Origin: Lachnospiraceae bacterium
Lineage (GTDB): Bacteria; Bacillota; Clostridia; Lachnospirales; Lachnospiraceae
Length of the DNA stretch: 13,294 nt
NCBI GenBank assembly: GCA_029068665.1
Contig: JAIECC010000431.1
Coordinates: 1 to 13,294 of the forward strand
Direction: 5' to 3'
Positions 6,391 through 12,845 of the stretch are shown here, piece by piece. The notes beneath the pieces were generated by a model. That model worked only from the letters and a program-made list of their open reading frames with translations. It was not told the DNA's origin and did not search any database. The position numbers were made by a program, and so were the translations under genes. Position 1 is the stretch's first letter, and each line of letters begins with the position of its first letter.

Positions 6391-7131
6391 ATGATGGAAG
6401 CTATAATAAGACCGGGAGAGCGGTTGGATGATTTACAATGTAAAGGGTATCAGATTATTCAGGACCCGAAGCGATTCTGCTTTGGTGTAGATGCGGTTTT
6501 TTTGTCTCATTTTGTCAAAGCAAAGACCGGAAGCCGGATTCTGGACCTGGGTACCGGAACCGGTATCATTCCGATTTTATTAGCAGCACATACAGAAGCA
6601 GCCCACATTACAGGTCTGGAGATTCAGGAAGCCAGTGTGGAGATGGCAGACCGGAGTGTACGGCTGAATCATTTGGAAGACCGGATTGAAATTATACAGG
6701 GAGATATAAAAGAAGCCGCAGGATTATTTCCAGCAGCTTCTTTTGATGTGATTACCTCCAACCCGCCATATATGACCCATCAGCACGGGTTGGAAAATGA
6801 ATATGAACCGAAAAATATTGCCAGACATGAGATTCTTTGCAAGCTGGAGGATGTAGTGAAAGCGGCTGCCTGTCTGGTACGGCCGGGAGGAAGCTTTTTT
6901 CTGATTCACAAGCCTTTTCGGCTGGCAGAAATATTTTCGGTGCTGATGCAGTATAAAATGGAGCCCAAGCGGATGCGCATGGTACATCCCTATGTAGATA
7001 AAGAGCCTAATATGGTGATGATAGAAGCGGTACGGGGTGGACGGTCCCGGATTACGGTGGAGCCGCCACTGATTGTGTATCGTGAGAAGGGTGTTTATAC
7101 GGAAGAGATTGATGAAATCGGAAGGCGGTGA
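6391..7131 (+). CDS. trmN6: tRNA1(Val) (adenine-N6)-methyltransferase family protein
   Basis: A class I SAM-dependent methyltransferase of about 246 residues, related to E. coli YfiC/TrmN6 and Bacillus YabB, which methylate A37 of tRNA1(Val). Motif I is ILDLGTGTGIIPILLA, the acidic residue after strand 2 is in GLEIQE, and the catalytic motif is TSNPPYM, typical of exocyclic adenine-N6 methyltransferases. The N-terminal GERLDDLQxxGYxIIQ and FCFGVDAVFLSHF stretches are characteristic of the YabB group. The start is uncertain: ATG 6391 and ATG 6394 are adjacent and only weak ribosome binding sequences precede them; a TTG at 6361, seven bases after the ricT stop, is also in frame. It lies between ricT and rsmI as in Bacillus, but without yabA and yazA. 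The stop is six bases before rsmI. Confidence 0.88.
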   Translation: MMEAIIRPGERLDDLQCKGYQIIQDPKRFCFGVDAVFLSHFVKAKTGSRILDLGTGTGIIPILLAAHTEAAHITGLEIQEASVEMADRSVRLNHLEDRIEIIQGDIKEAAGLFPAASFDVITSNPPYMTHQHGLENEYEPKNIARHEILCKLEDVVKAAACLVRPGGSFFLIHKPFRLAEIFSVLMQYKMEPKRMRMVHPYVDKEPNMVMIEAVRGGRSRITVEPPLIVYREKGVYTEEIDEIGRR

Positions 7132-7137
7132 TTTGAT

Positions 7138-7974
7138 ATGCCGGGACAATTATATTTATGTGCGACACCCATTGGTAATCTGGAGGATATGACCTATCGG
7201 GTAGTACGGATTCTTCAGGAGGTGGACCTGATTGCGGCGGAGGATACAAGAAACAGTATCAAGCTGCTCAATCATTTTGAGATCAAAACCCCTATGACCA
7301 GTTATCATGAATTTAATAAATACGATAAGGCAAGAACTCTGGTAGAAAAGCTTCAGGAGGGACAGAATATTGCTCTGATAACCGATGCCGGGACACCGGG
7401 AATCTCAGATCCCGGAGAAGAACTGGTCCGCCAGTGTCAGGAAGCCGGAATTCCCGTAACCTCTCTGCCGGGAGCCTGTGCCTGTGTGACAGCCCTGACT
7501 TTAAGTGGTTTGTCGACCAGACGATTCTGCTTTGAGGCATTTTTGCCTTCGGAGAAGAAGGAGCGGACTATGATATTGGAAAGTCTGCTGACGGAGACCA
7601 GAACCATTATTTTATATGAAGCGCCACACCGGCTGGTGCGGACTCTGGGGGAATTGCTGGAAAAGCTGGGAAACCGCAGGATAACCATTTGTCGGGAATT
7701 GACGAAAAAGCATGAAACAGTTTTTCAGACCACGCTAAAAGAAGCAGTGGAGTTTTATTCAGAAAATGAACCCAAAGGAGAATGTGTTCTGGTGATAGAG
7801 GGAGTCAGCTTTCAGGCATTAGAAGAAGAGAACCGAAAGCAATGGGAGTCCATGGAGATACCGGAGCATGTGGAGTTCTATATGAATCAGGGAATGGATA
7901 AGAAGGCCGCCATGAAGCAGGCAGCGGCAGACCGGGGAATCAGTAAGCGGGATATTTATCAGGCATTGTTGTAA
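7138..7974 (+). CDS. rsmI: 16S rRNA (cytidine-1402-2'-O)-methyltransferase RsmI
   Basis: A 278-residue member of the tetrapyrrole methylase fold family that 2'-O-methylates C1402 in the ribosomal P site. The motifs are in order: LYLCATPIGNLEDMTYR at the N-terminus, AAEDTRNSIKLLNHF, YHEFN, then ALITDAGTPGISDPG, the SAM-binding segment GIPVTSLPGACACVTAL, and ILYEAPHRL with CRELTKKHE in the second half. A short C-terminal helical domain follows (MDKKAAMKQAAADRGISKRDIYQ in part), helix-turn-helix-like as in other RsmI proteins. Length is normal. GGTGAT at 7127-7132, matching the 16S tail, lies shortly before the ATG. It follows trmN6 by six bases and precedes the phosphatase-like gene by ten, so all three are probably one transcript. 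Confidence 0.95.
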   Translation: MPGQLYLCATPIGNLEDMTYRVVRILQEVDLIAAEDTRNSIKLLNHFEIKTPMTSYHEFNKYDKARTLVEKLQEGQNIALITDAGTPGISDPGEELVRQCQEAGIPVTSLPGACACVTALTLSGLSTRRFCFEAFLPSEKKERTMILESLLTETRTIILYEAPHRLVRTLGELLEKLGNRRITICRELTKKHETVFQTTLKEAVEFYSENEPKGECVLVIEGVSFQALEEENRKQWESMEIPEHVEFYMNQGMDKKAAMKQAAADRGISKRDIYQALL

Positions 7975-7984
7975 GGTGGCAGAA

Positions 7985-8788
7985 ATGAAGGTAAGAGAAG
8001 TATTTCTACAAGGAAAATATAAAGATGGCACGGGCTGTGAAGACGGTTATCTGATAAATGATGATTTTGTAGTTGTGGTGGATGGTGCAACCAGTCAGAA
8101 GGAGTATTTATGGGATGGAAAGGCAAGCGGTGAATATGCAAAGGATTTGATTTTGGAAGCGATAAAGACTATGCCGGCAGATACGGATTGTAATTCATGC
8201 TTTGAAATACTTCACGGAAGGCTGAAATCACAGTTTGCAAAGGGCAAAGCGGTTCCTATCTGGGAGGAGCTTCGGGCATCCTTGCTGGTATATAGCGACT
8301 ACTATCAGGAAATATGGTGCCTGGGAGACTGTAATTTTATGGTAAATGACTGTTTGTATGAGAATGGGAAAAAGGTAGATACAGTGATTGCCGAGGTACG
8401 GAGTATGTTGATACGAAGTTTGCTGGCAGAAGGAAAATCAGAGGCAGACCTGTTGCGGAAGGATGTCAGCAGAGACTTGATCATGGAATTGATCAAACGG
8501 CAGTATTATCTGGAAAATATGGACTGTGAATTCGGCTATCCGGAACTGAACAGTACTTCTTTGAACACTCATATGATAAAGAGGCTGAAGGTAAAGAAGG
8601 GGGACCGGATTGTTCTGGCTACAGATGGATACCCGGAGCTGAAGGCAACTCTGGAAGAGAGTGAACAGGAAATGAAGCGGGTGCTGCAGGAGGACCCGCT
8701 ATGCTATAAGATATATAAGACCACAAAGGGATTGCAGGAGGATATGGTGAATTATGATGACCGGTGCTATGTGAGCTTTGTGGTGTAA
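7985..8788 (+). CDS. divergent PPM (PP2C-like) protein phosphatase
   Basis: A 267-residue soluble protein with the metal-binding signatures of PPM serine/threonine phosphatases in correct order: VVVVDGATS (D33, G34), LGDCNF (G115, D116), LATDGYPE (D214, G215) and NYDDRCYVSF (D258, D259). The upstream CEDGYLIND piece also fits. All metal-coordinating aspartates appear intact, so activity is plausible, but overall it is far from PrpC, SpoIIE or RsbU types and no transmembrane or sensor domain is attached. The start is ATG 7985, with AAGG at 7973-7976 eight bases before; GTG 7976 in the same frame overlaps that site. It begins ten bases after rsmI. No partner kinase gene is in the window, so its substrate is unknown. 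Fold call good, biological role unassigned. Confidence 0.75.
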   Translation: MKVREVFLQGKYKDGTGCEDGYLINDDFVVVVDGATSQKEYLWDGKASGEYAKDLILEAIKTMPADTDCNSCFEILHGRLKSQFAKGKAVPIWEELRASLLVYSDYYQEIWCLGDCNFMVNDCLYENGKKVDTVIAEVRSMLIRSLLAEGKSEADLLRKDVSRDLIMELIKRQYYLENMDCEFGYPELNSTSLNTHMIKRLKVKKGDRIVLATDGYPELKATLEESEQEMKRVLQEDPLCYKIYKTTKGLQEDMVNYDDRCYVSFVV

Positions 8789-8828
8789 GATAGAAGCCTG
8801 AATGTCGAATTTGGACGAGGTATTTCTA

Positions 8829-8857
8829 ACATATTTTTATACCGGAGTCAATACACT
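8829..8857 (+). promoter_or_regulatory. candidate sporulation sigma-E promoter for spmA-spmB
   Basis: ACATATT (8829-8835) resembles the sigma-E -35 element (KMATATT) and AATACACT (8850-8857) matches seven of eight positions of the -10 element (CATACAMT), with a 14-base spacer as expected. It lies about 25 bases upstream of the spmA ATG. In Bacillus subtilis spmA and spmB are transcribed with dacB from a sigma-E promoter in the mother cell, so site and gene agree. No good sigma-A promoter is visible in this gap. Confidence 0.5.
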
Positions 8858-8882
8858 ATAAAAATCCCTGTTGGAGTCCTGT

Positions 8883-9503
8883 ATGTTAAATTATATCTGG
8901 GCATTTATGATTATCATCGGCATTATCGTGGCAGCATTTACCGGCACTATGGAACCGGTATCATCCGGCATATTGGATTCGGCAAAGGAAGCCATCAGCC
9001 TTTGTATTGTCATGCTGGGTGTAGTGGGAATGTGGACAGGGGTTATGAAGATTGCAGAAGAAACAGGATTGGTTCGGCAGTTAACAAGACTGCTGATGCC
9101 AATCCTGCGTTTGTTATTCCCCCAGGCAGCAGGGGATGAGCAGGTTATGGGGTACATTGCCGCCAACATGATTGCAAATCTGCTGGGTCTGGGATGGGCA
9201 TCCACGCCTACAGGACTCAAGGCAATGAAGGCCCTACATGAAATGCATAAAAAGCGTTGTGAAGAATCCGGCGGTGATCCCAATGCCGCCAGTGATGAAA
9301 TGTGCCTGTTTATGGTAATTAACATATCTTCTCTGCAATTAGTACCTATCAATATGATTGCCTATCGAAGTCAGTATGGCTCGGTACATCCGGGGACAAT
9401 TATTTTACCCGGACTGGCTGCGACGTTGGTATCTACTCTTGCGGGAGTTTTGTATGGAGTATGGAGATGCAGAAGAAATGCCCATAAGAACCAAGGAAAA
9501 TAG
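8883..9503 (+). CDS. spmA: spore maturation protein A
   Basis: A 206-residue integral membrane protein with a nucleoside-recognition (Gate) domain. It starts LNYIWAFMIIIGIIVAAFTG, followed by SAKEAISLCIVMLGVVGMWTGVMKIAEETGL, and later NMIANLLGLGWASTPTGLKAMKAL, a strongly conserved SpmA/SpmB core. Several hydrophobic spans are evident and the C-terminus is basic (WRCRRNAHKNQGK). SpmA and SpmB together are needed for full spore core dehydration and heat resistance in Bacillus; the molecular transport activity is not established. I take ATG 8883, preceded by GGAG at 8873-8876 with six bases between; a TTG at 8871 in frame would overlap the ribosome binding site. spmB follows after 52 bases. Confidence 0.93.
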   Translation: MLNYIWAFMIIIGIIVAAFTGTMEPVSSGILDSAKEAISLCIVMLGVVGMWTGVMKIAEETGLVRQLTRLLMPILRLLFPQAAGDEQVMGYIAANMIANLLGLGWASTPTGLKAMKALHEMHKKRCEESGGDPNAASDEMCLFMVINISSLQLVPINMIAYRSQYGSVHPGTIILPGLAATLVSTLAGVLYGVWRCRRNAHKNQGK

Positions 9504-9555
9504 AACCCACAAGAAGATTATGAATCAGGAAAATGGTTAAGAGAAGGGAAGAGGC

Positions 9556-10089
9556 ATGAAATTAATTTCCATGATTTCCAACTTTATGATACCGTTGATT
9601 CTTTTCTATATCATCGGATATGGTTTACTGAACCGGGAGAAGGTATATGATATCTTTATTGACGGTGTTAAGGAAGGCTTCAAAATAGTAATTGGAATAG
9701 CACCTACATTAGTTGGGCTGATGGTGGCAGTAGGGGTTATACGGGCATCGGGAGCTCTGGACATGGTGGCAAAGCTGTTAACTCCTATAGGAGAGCTGTT
9801 TAAGATTCCGGCACAGGTATTGCCGGTTATTCTGGTACGTTTATTCTCTACTTCGGCGGCAAACGGGCTGGTCTTTGATTTATTCAAAGAATACGGAACG
9901 GATTCGAATATCGGGTTGATTGCATCCATCGTCATGAGCTGTACAGAGAGCATTTTTTATATTATGTCCGTGTATTTTTTATCTGTGAAGGTGAAAAAGA
10001 CCCGGTGGACTCTGACCGGCGGGCTGATTGCTACACTGGCCGGTGTAGCAGCAAGCGTGATAATCGCGAATATGATGCTGGGGGCTTGA
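9556..10089 (+). CDS. spmB: spore maturation protein B
   Basis: A 177-residue integral membrane protein, the usual partner of SpmA. Visible are FMIPLILFYIIGYGLLNREKVYDIFIDGVKEGF, an aqueous-membrane pattern typical of SpmB, then IAPTLVGLMVAVGVIRASGALDM, LTPIGELFKIPAQVLPVILVRLFSTSAANGL and TESIFYIMSVYF, each conserved in the family. The protein ends in a final hydrophobic helix. AAGGGA (9544-9549) stands six bases upstream of the ATG. It is co-transcribed with spmA, and the pair implies the host makes endospores or descends from a spore former. dacB, the Bacillus operon partner, is not present next to it. Confidence 0.94.
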   Translation: MKLISMISNFMIPLILFYIIGYGLLNREKVYDIFIDGVKEGFKIVIGIAPTLVGLMVAVGVIRASGALDMVAKLLTPIGELFKIPAQVLPVILVRLFSTSAANGLVFDLFKEYGTDSNIGLIASIVMSCTESIFYIMSVYFLSVKVKKTRWTLTGGLIATLAGVAASVIIANMMLGA

Positions 10090-10118
10090 GATAAGGATAT
10101 TTGGAATAAAATGAAGGG

Positions 10119-10148
10119 TTGCATTTCATAACAGAGTATATGTATAAT
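10119..10148 (+). promoter_or_regulatory. sigma-A-type promoter of the small acidic protein gene
   Basis: TTGCAT (10119-10124) and a perfect TATAAT (10143-10148) are separated by 18 bases. The predicted start near 10155 gives a leader of about 26 bases containing GGAGG at 10167-10171. This makes the following 52-codon gene an independent unit between spmB and the terminator. Confidence 0.6.
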
Positions 10149-10180
10149 AAGGTCAGATAAACATACGGAGGTATTCTATT

Positions 10181-10339
10181 ATGGACGGTAATTTTTTTTC
10201 AGAGGATGATTTGGCAGACTTATTAGATGAACTGGATGAACAGGCAATGGATGAGGAAATCGAGCAGATGACAGATAAGGAAACAAATGCATCCTATATG
10301 CGGTTTAAGGAAATCATTGAAAAGCATAGAACTGAATAA
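10181..10339 (+). CDS. small acidic protein of unknown function, 52 residues
   Basis: ATG 10181 to TAA 10339 encodes a 52-residue protein beginning MDGNFFSEDDLADLLDELDE and ending FKEIIEKHRTE. About a third of its residues are Asp or Glu; the first thirty form a strongly acidic amphipathic pattern (LADLLDELDEQAMDEEIEQM), and the last dozen are more basic, suggesting two helices. There is no signal peptide, Cys pair or membrane span. Support for it being real is unusually good for its size: GGAGG with nine-base spacing, its own consensus promoter, and a strong terminator just downstream. I do not recognise the family. An acidic helix of this kind could bind a protein partner, but that is a guess. 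Confidence 0.75.
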   Translation: MDGNFFSEDDLADLLDELDEQAMDEEIEQMTDKETNASYMRFKEIIEKHRTE

Positions 10340-10397
10340 GGGCTTGAAGAATCAAGGGGAAAGTCTCTGTAGAATGTGGTGTGCAGAGCTAAAACAG

Positions 10398-10440
10398 AAA
10401 CCGGTCGTTTGCATGTAAGTCATGCATTTGACCGGTTTTT
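10398..10440 (+). terminator. strong intrinsic terminator, possibly bidirectional
   Basis: AAACCGGTC (10398-10406) pairs with GACCGGTTT (10430-10438), with an inner stem TGCATG (10410-10415) / CATGCA (10421-10426) around a TAAGT loop, and a T run to 10440. It ends the small acidic protein unit. It also lies eight bases beyond the stop of the minus-strand lysR gene; in that direction the tail is TTTCTGTTTT, so it could serve both convergent units. Confidence 0.85.
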
Positions 10441-10447
10441 GTATGTT

Positions 10448-11323
10448 TCACGTTAATATTTTTTTGAGTTCTGATAATAAAAGTTCGGCAACAGGAGTAA
10501 ATACCTGATATTTTTTCCAGATTACATACATTTTTGTATGAAGAACGGGGCTGATCTGCCGAAAGCATAAGTCACTATCTTCAGATACTTCAATCAGTTT
10601 ATCAAAAGTAAGCACAACACCCAACCCCTCTCTTGCAAATACAGCAGCGTTGCCAGATAGATTAAAAGTAGCCATAATATTAAGCTGGTCAACCTGTTCC
10701 CCGCACCATCTTGGAAGGTCAACCTTCGCTGACTGCTCTGAGCAAAAGACAGGGTACGGCAGAATATCGCTGACCTCAATAAAAGGTTTTTCAGCCAAAG
10801 GGCAGTCCTTTCGCATGAGAACTCCCCAGGTATCCTGGTCGGGAACTTCAAGATAATTGTATTTGGATAAGTCCGGCGGTTCTACAATAAATGCAAAATC
10901 TAAAAGTCCACGGTCAAGACTCTCCGTAACCTGCTCTGTATCACCGCTGGTAATATGATAATGGATATTTACATATTTCTCGTTTAATCGCCGAACTGCA
11001 AAGGCAAGGTATTTAATAAGATAGGATTCGGCACAGCCAATATAAATGTCTCCTCCCGTGATTTCATCCAATGACCGGAACTCATTTTCAATTTTATCGG
11101 CCATAGCGAGAAGATCCTCCGCCCTCTTTCTGAGCAGCATTCCTTCATCTGTCAGACTTACGCTTGTGCTACCACGCCGGAACAGCTTTTTTCCAAGTTC
11201 CTGTTCCAACTCTTTCATTTGTTTGGATAGGGTGGGTTGTGTAACATGAAGCCGCTCAGCAGCCCTTGTCATATTGCCCTCCCGTGCAATTTCCAAAAAA
11301 TATCGTAAAACTCGTATTTCCAT
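10448..11323 (-). CDS. LysR-type transcriptional regulator
   Basis: A 291-residue LysR family regulator. The N-terminal winged helix-turn-helix is typical: MEIRVLRYFLEIAREGNMTRAA, then ERLHVTQPTLSKQMKELEQELGKKLFRR, with the recognition helix around TQPTLSKQMKELE and a following linker helix. Residues from about 90 onward (GGDIYIGCAESYLIKYLA...) form the two-lobed periplasmic-binding-like effector domain, with LDFAFIVEPPDL and GLGVVLTFDKL as usual landmarks. Length is normal. I use the ATG ending at 11323, which has AAGGGA (11331-11336) seven bases upstream; a TTG two codons earlier is also in frame. It is divergent from a 77-residue protein and a hydrolase-fold protein, its probable targets. 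The effector cannot be predicted. Confidence 0.94.
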   Translation of the reverse strand: MEIRVLRYFLEIAREGNMTRAAERLHVTQPTLSKQMKELEQELGKKLFRRGSTSVSLTDEGMLLRKRAEDLLAMADKIENEFRSLDEITGGDIYIGCAESYLIKYLAFAVRRLNEKYVNIHYHITSGDTEQVTESLDRGLLDFAFIVEPPDLSKYNYLEVPDQDTWGVLMRKDCPLAEKPFIEVSDILPYPVFCSEQSAKVDLPRWCGEQVDQLNIMATFNLSGNAAVFAREGLGVVLTFDKLIEVSEDSDLCFRQISPVLHTKMYVIWKKYQVFTPVAELLLSELKKILT

Positions 11324-11354
11324 GAGCAATTCCCTTCTTTTAAAAACTAATACA

Positions 11355-11384
11355 ATTATACAGAGAAAGAGATATTCTTGTCAA
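11355..11384 (-). promoter_or_regulatory. promoter of the lysR gene
   Basis: Read on the minus strand, TTGACA (11384 down to 11379) and TATAAT (11360 down to 11355) are both perfect consensus, separated by 18 bases. Transcription would begin near 11348, about 25 bases before the lysR ATG. The -35 box lies in the centre of the inverted repeat at 11371-11391, which predicts autoregulation by occlusion. Confidence 0.75.
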
Positions 11385-11391
11385 GAATATC
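11371..11391. promoter_or_regulatory. perfect inverted repeat, candidate LysR operator
   Basis: Arms GATATTCTTG (11371-11380) and CAAGAATATC (11382-11391) are perfectly complementary around one central base, and contain the T-N11-A pattern typical of LysR boxes. A second pair of arms, CTAATAC (11347-11353) and GTATTAG (11408-11414), is centred within half a base of the same point, giving nested dyad symmetry over the whole divergent promoter region. Confidence 0.7.
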
Positions 11392-11402
11392 AGGATATGA
11401 AT

Positions 11403-11440
11403 TATAAGTATTAGACATGACAATGCGGCGTGCATATAAT
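11403..11440 (+). promoter_or_regulatory. candidate promoter region for the divergent small gene and hydrolase gene
   Basis: Two alternatives are visible. TAGACA (11412-11417) with TATAAT (11435-11440) has ideal 17-base spacing but would start transcription almost at the ribosome binding site (11447-11452). TATAAG (11403-11408) has TTGTCA (11378-11383) as -35 with a long 19-base spacer, and that -35 lies inside the operator palindrome. I cannot choose between them from sequence. Confidence 0.45.
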
Positions 11441-11461
11441 AATGCCAGGAGGTGCGAAACG

Positions 11462-11695
11462 ATGGCAGAGGCATCAGATGTATATGGCATTTTATATCAA
11501 AATCTTGTGGACGCAGGATGCAGTGAAAAAGGGATTACTGTCTGTATGGAATATGCCCAAAAAGGTGAATGGAAAAAGCTGTTGCCTATCCTTGCACAGC
11601 ATAAGAACGCTTTACTGGAACAGGTACATACAAGTGAGAAAAAAATAGATTGCCTTGATTTTTTAATCTACCGGCTGAATAAAGAGTTTCTTTAG
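11462..11695 (+). CDS. small helical protein of unknown function, 77 residues
   Basis: A 77-residue soluble protein starting MAEASDVYGILYQNLVDAGCSE and ending KIDCLDFLIYRLNKEFL. It appears all-helical, with a C-terminal heptad-like stretch (LLEQVHTSEKKIDCLDFLIYRL) that resembles the coiled coil at the end of MerR-type regulators, but no DNA-binding domain is present. AGGAGG (11447-11452) with nine-base spacing fixes the start at ATG 11462; an in-frame ATG at 11417 would place the promoter and ribosome binding site inside the gene. I recall similar short proteins next to hydrolase or oxidoreductase genes in gut Firmicutes, without known function. It precedes the hydrolase-fold gene by 53 bases and is probably in the same LysR-controlled unit. 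Confidence 0.72.
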   Translation: MAEASDVYGILYQNLVDAGCSEKGITVCMEYAQKGEWKKLLPILAQHKNALLEQVHTSEKKIDCLDFLIYRLNKEFL

Positions 11696-11748
11696 TTCCG
11701 GCAGAACAAATTAATTAATAAATAAATTCATGACAGGAGGACAAATTC

Positions 11749-12744
11749 ATGGAAGAAAAATTAGCTTTAACAACAGAATGGGATAAGACTTTTCCCCAAA
11801 GTGACAAAGTAGACCATAGCAAGGTGACATTCCATAACAAATATGGAATCACTCTGGCTGCTGATATGTATGTTCCAAAGAATGTAGGTGGAAAACTCCC
11901 CGCAATAGCGGTATGCGGCCCATTCGGTGCTGTGAAGGAGCAGGCTGCCGGACTGTATGCACAGACAATGGCTGAGAGAGGATTTCTTACGATAGCCTTT
12001 GATCCGTCATTTACAGGAGAAAGCGGCGGACAGCCCCGCTACATGGCATCCCCTGACATTAACACCGAAGATTTTATGGCTGCTGTGGATTTCCTTTCTT
12101 TGCAGGATAATGTTGATCCGGAGAAAATCGGTATCATCGGCATCTGTGGTTGGGGCGGCATGGCAATTAACACGGCAGCACTTGACACCCGTATCAAAGC
12201 TACAGTTTCATCTACCATGTACGATATGACAAGAGTGAATGCAAAGGGTTATTTTGATGAGGAAGACAGTGAGGAAGCCCGTTATGAGAAACGCAAGGCT
12301 TTGAATGCACAAAGAATTGCTGATTATAAAAATAGCTCCTATGCACTCGGCGGCGGTGTAGTCGACCCTCTTCCGGAAGATGCCCCGTTCTTTGTAAAGG
12401 ATTATTATGACTATTACAAAACAGAGCGTGGCTATCATCCTCGTTCCCTTAATTCTAATGGAGGATGGAATATAATCGGCTGCCAGTCTTTTATGAATAT
12501 GCCTATCCTTCAGTATGCAAACGAAATCCGTAATGCTGTGCTGATCATCCACGGTGAAAAGGCACACTCCTGCTATTTCAGCCGTGATGCATACGCAGCT
12601 ATAGTGAAGGATAATCCTTATGTGGATAACAAAGAATTGCTGATCATTCCGGATGCTGTCCATACGGACCTGTATGACGGAGGCGGAAAAAATGCAATTC
12701 CATTTGATAAACTGGAACAGTTTTTCAAAGAACATCTTAAATAA
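11749..12744 (+). CDS. alpha/beta-hydrolase-fold protein with altered catalytic motifs
   Basis: A 331-residue soluble protein related to the YcjY/dienelactone hydrolase-like group. Fold markers are present: LAADMYVPKN strand, LPAIAVCGPFGAVKEQ (oxyanion region), ERGFLTIAFDPSFTGESGG, the nucleophile-elbow strand EKIGIIGICGWGG (126-137), AVLIIHGEKAHS (263-274) and LLIIPDAVHTDLYD with H305. Where close hydrolases have CASGG, with Ser as nucleophile, this protein has C133-G-W-G-G; where the acid Asp is expected after HGEK there is A272. So the classical triad is not evident, although Cys133 and His305 remain. AGGAGG at 11735-11740 with eight-base spacing gives the start. An insert at about 165-245, rich in Tyr, Asp and Glu, forms a lid-like cap. 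Regulation by the divergent LysR is likely; substrate unknown. Confidence 0.88.
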   Translation: MEEKLALTTEWDKTFPQSDKVDHSKVTFHNKYGITLAADMYVPKNVGGKLPAIAVCGPFGAVKEQAAGLYAQTMAERGFLTIAFDPSFTGESGGQPRYMASPDINTEDFMAAVDFLSLQDNVDPEKIGIIGICGWGGMAINTAALDTRIKATVSSTMYDMTRVNAKGYFDEEDSEEARYEKRKALNAQRIADYKNSSYALGGGVVDPLPEDAPFFVKDYYDYYKTERGYHPRSLNSNGGWNIIGCQSFMNMPILQYANEIRNAVLIIHGEKAHSCYFSRDAYAAIVKDNPYVDNKELLIIPDAVHTDLYDGGGKNAIPFDKLEQFFKEHLK

Positions 12745-12845
12745 ATTATTTTCAATTCGTTGTTTTACAAAAACGGTAGAATAATGTTGCCAAAAGAGGG
12801 GATAATTTTCTTAAGACATAAAGTAAAAGGAGTTGAAAATAATCA

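Noticed and set aside
8818..8843. GGTAT/ATACC hairpin as a terminator after the phosphatase gene
   Set aside because: Only five base pairs with a 16-base loop and no following T run; it overlaps the better supported sigma-E promoter candidate.
9358..9540. 60-codon plus-strand frame overlapping the 3' end of spmA
   Set aside because: Almost all of it is out of frame with spmA, which has conserved residues there; it has no start signals and a low-complexity basic tail.
12208..12735. 175-codon minus-strand frame opposite the hydrolase-fold gene
   Set aside because: Antisense to a gene with a strong ribosome binding site and conserved fold motifs; no upstream signals of its own.
12760..12806. 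Promoter for the last gene using TTGTTT or TTTACA with TAGAAT or GATAAT
   Set aside because: No pair of boxes has acceptable spacing (7, 11 or more than 20 bases), so I do not list a promoter.
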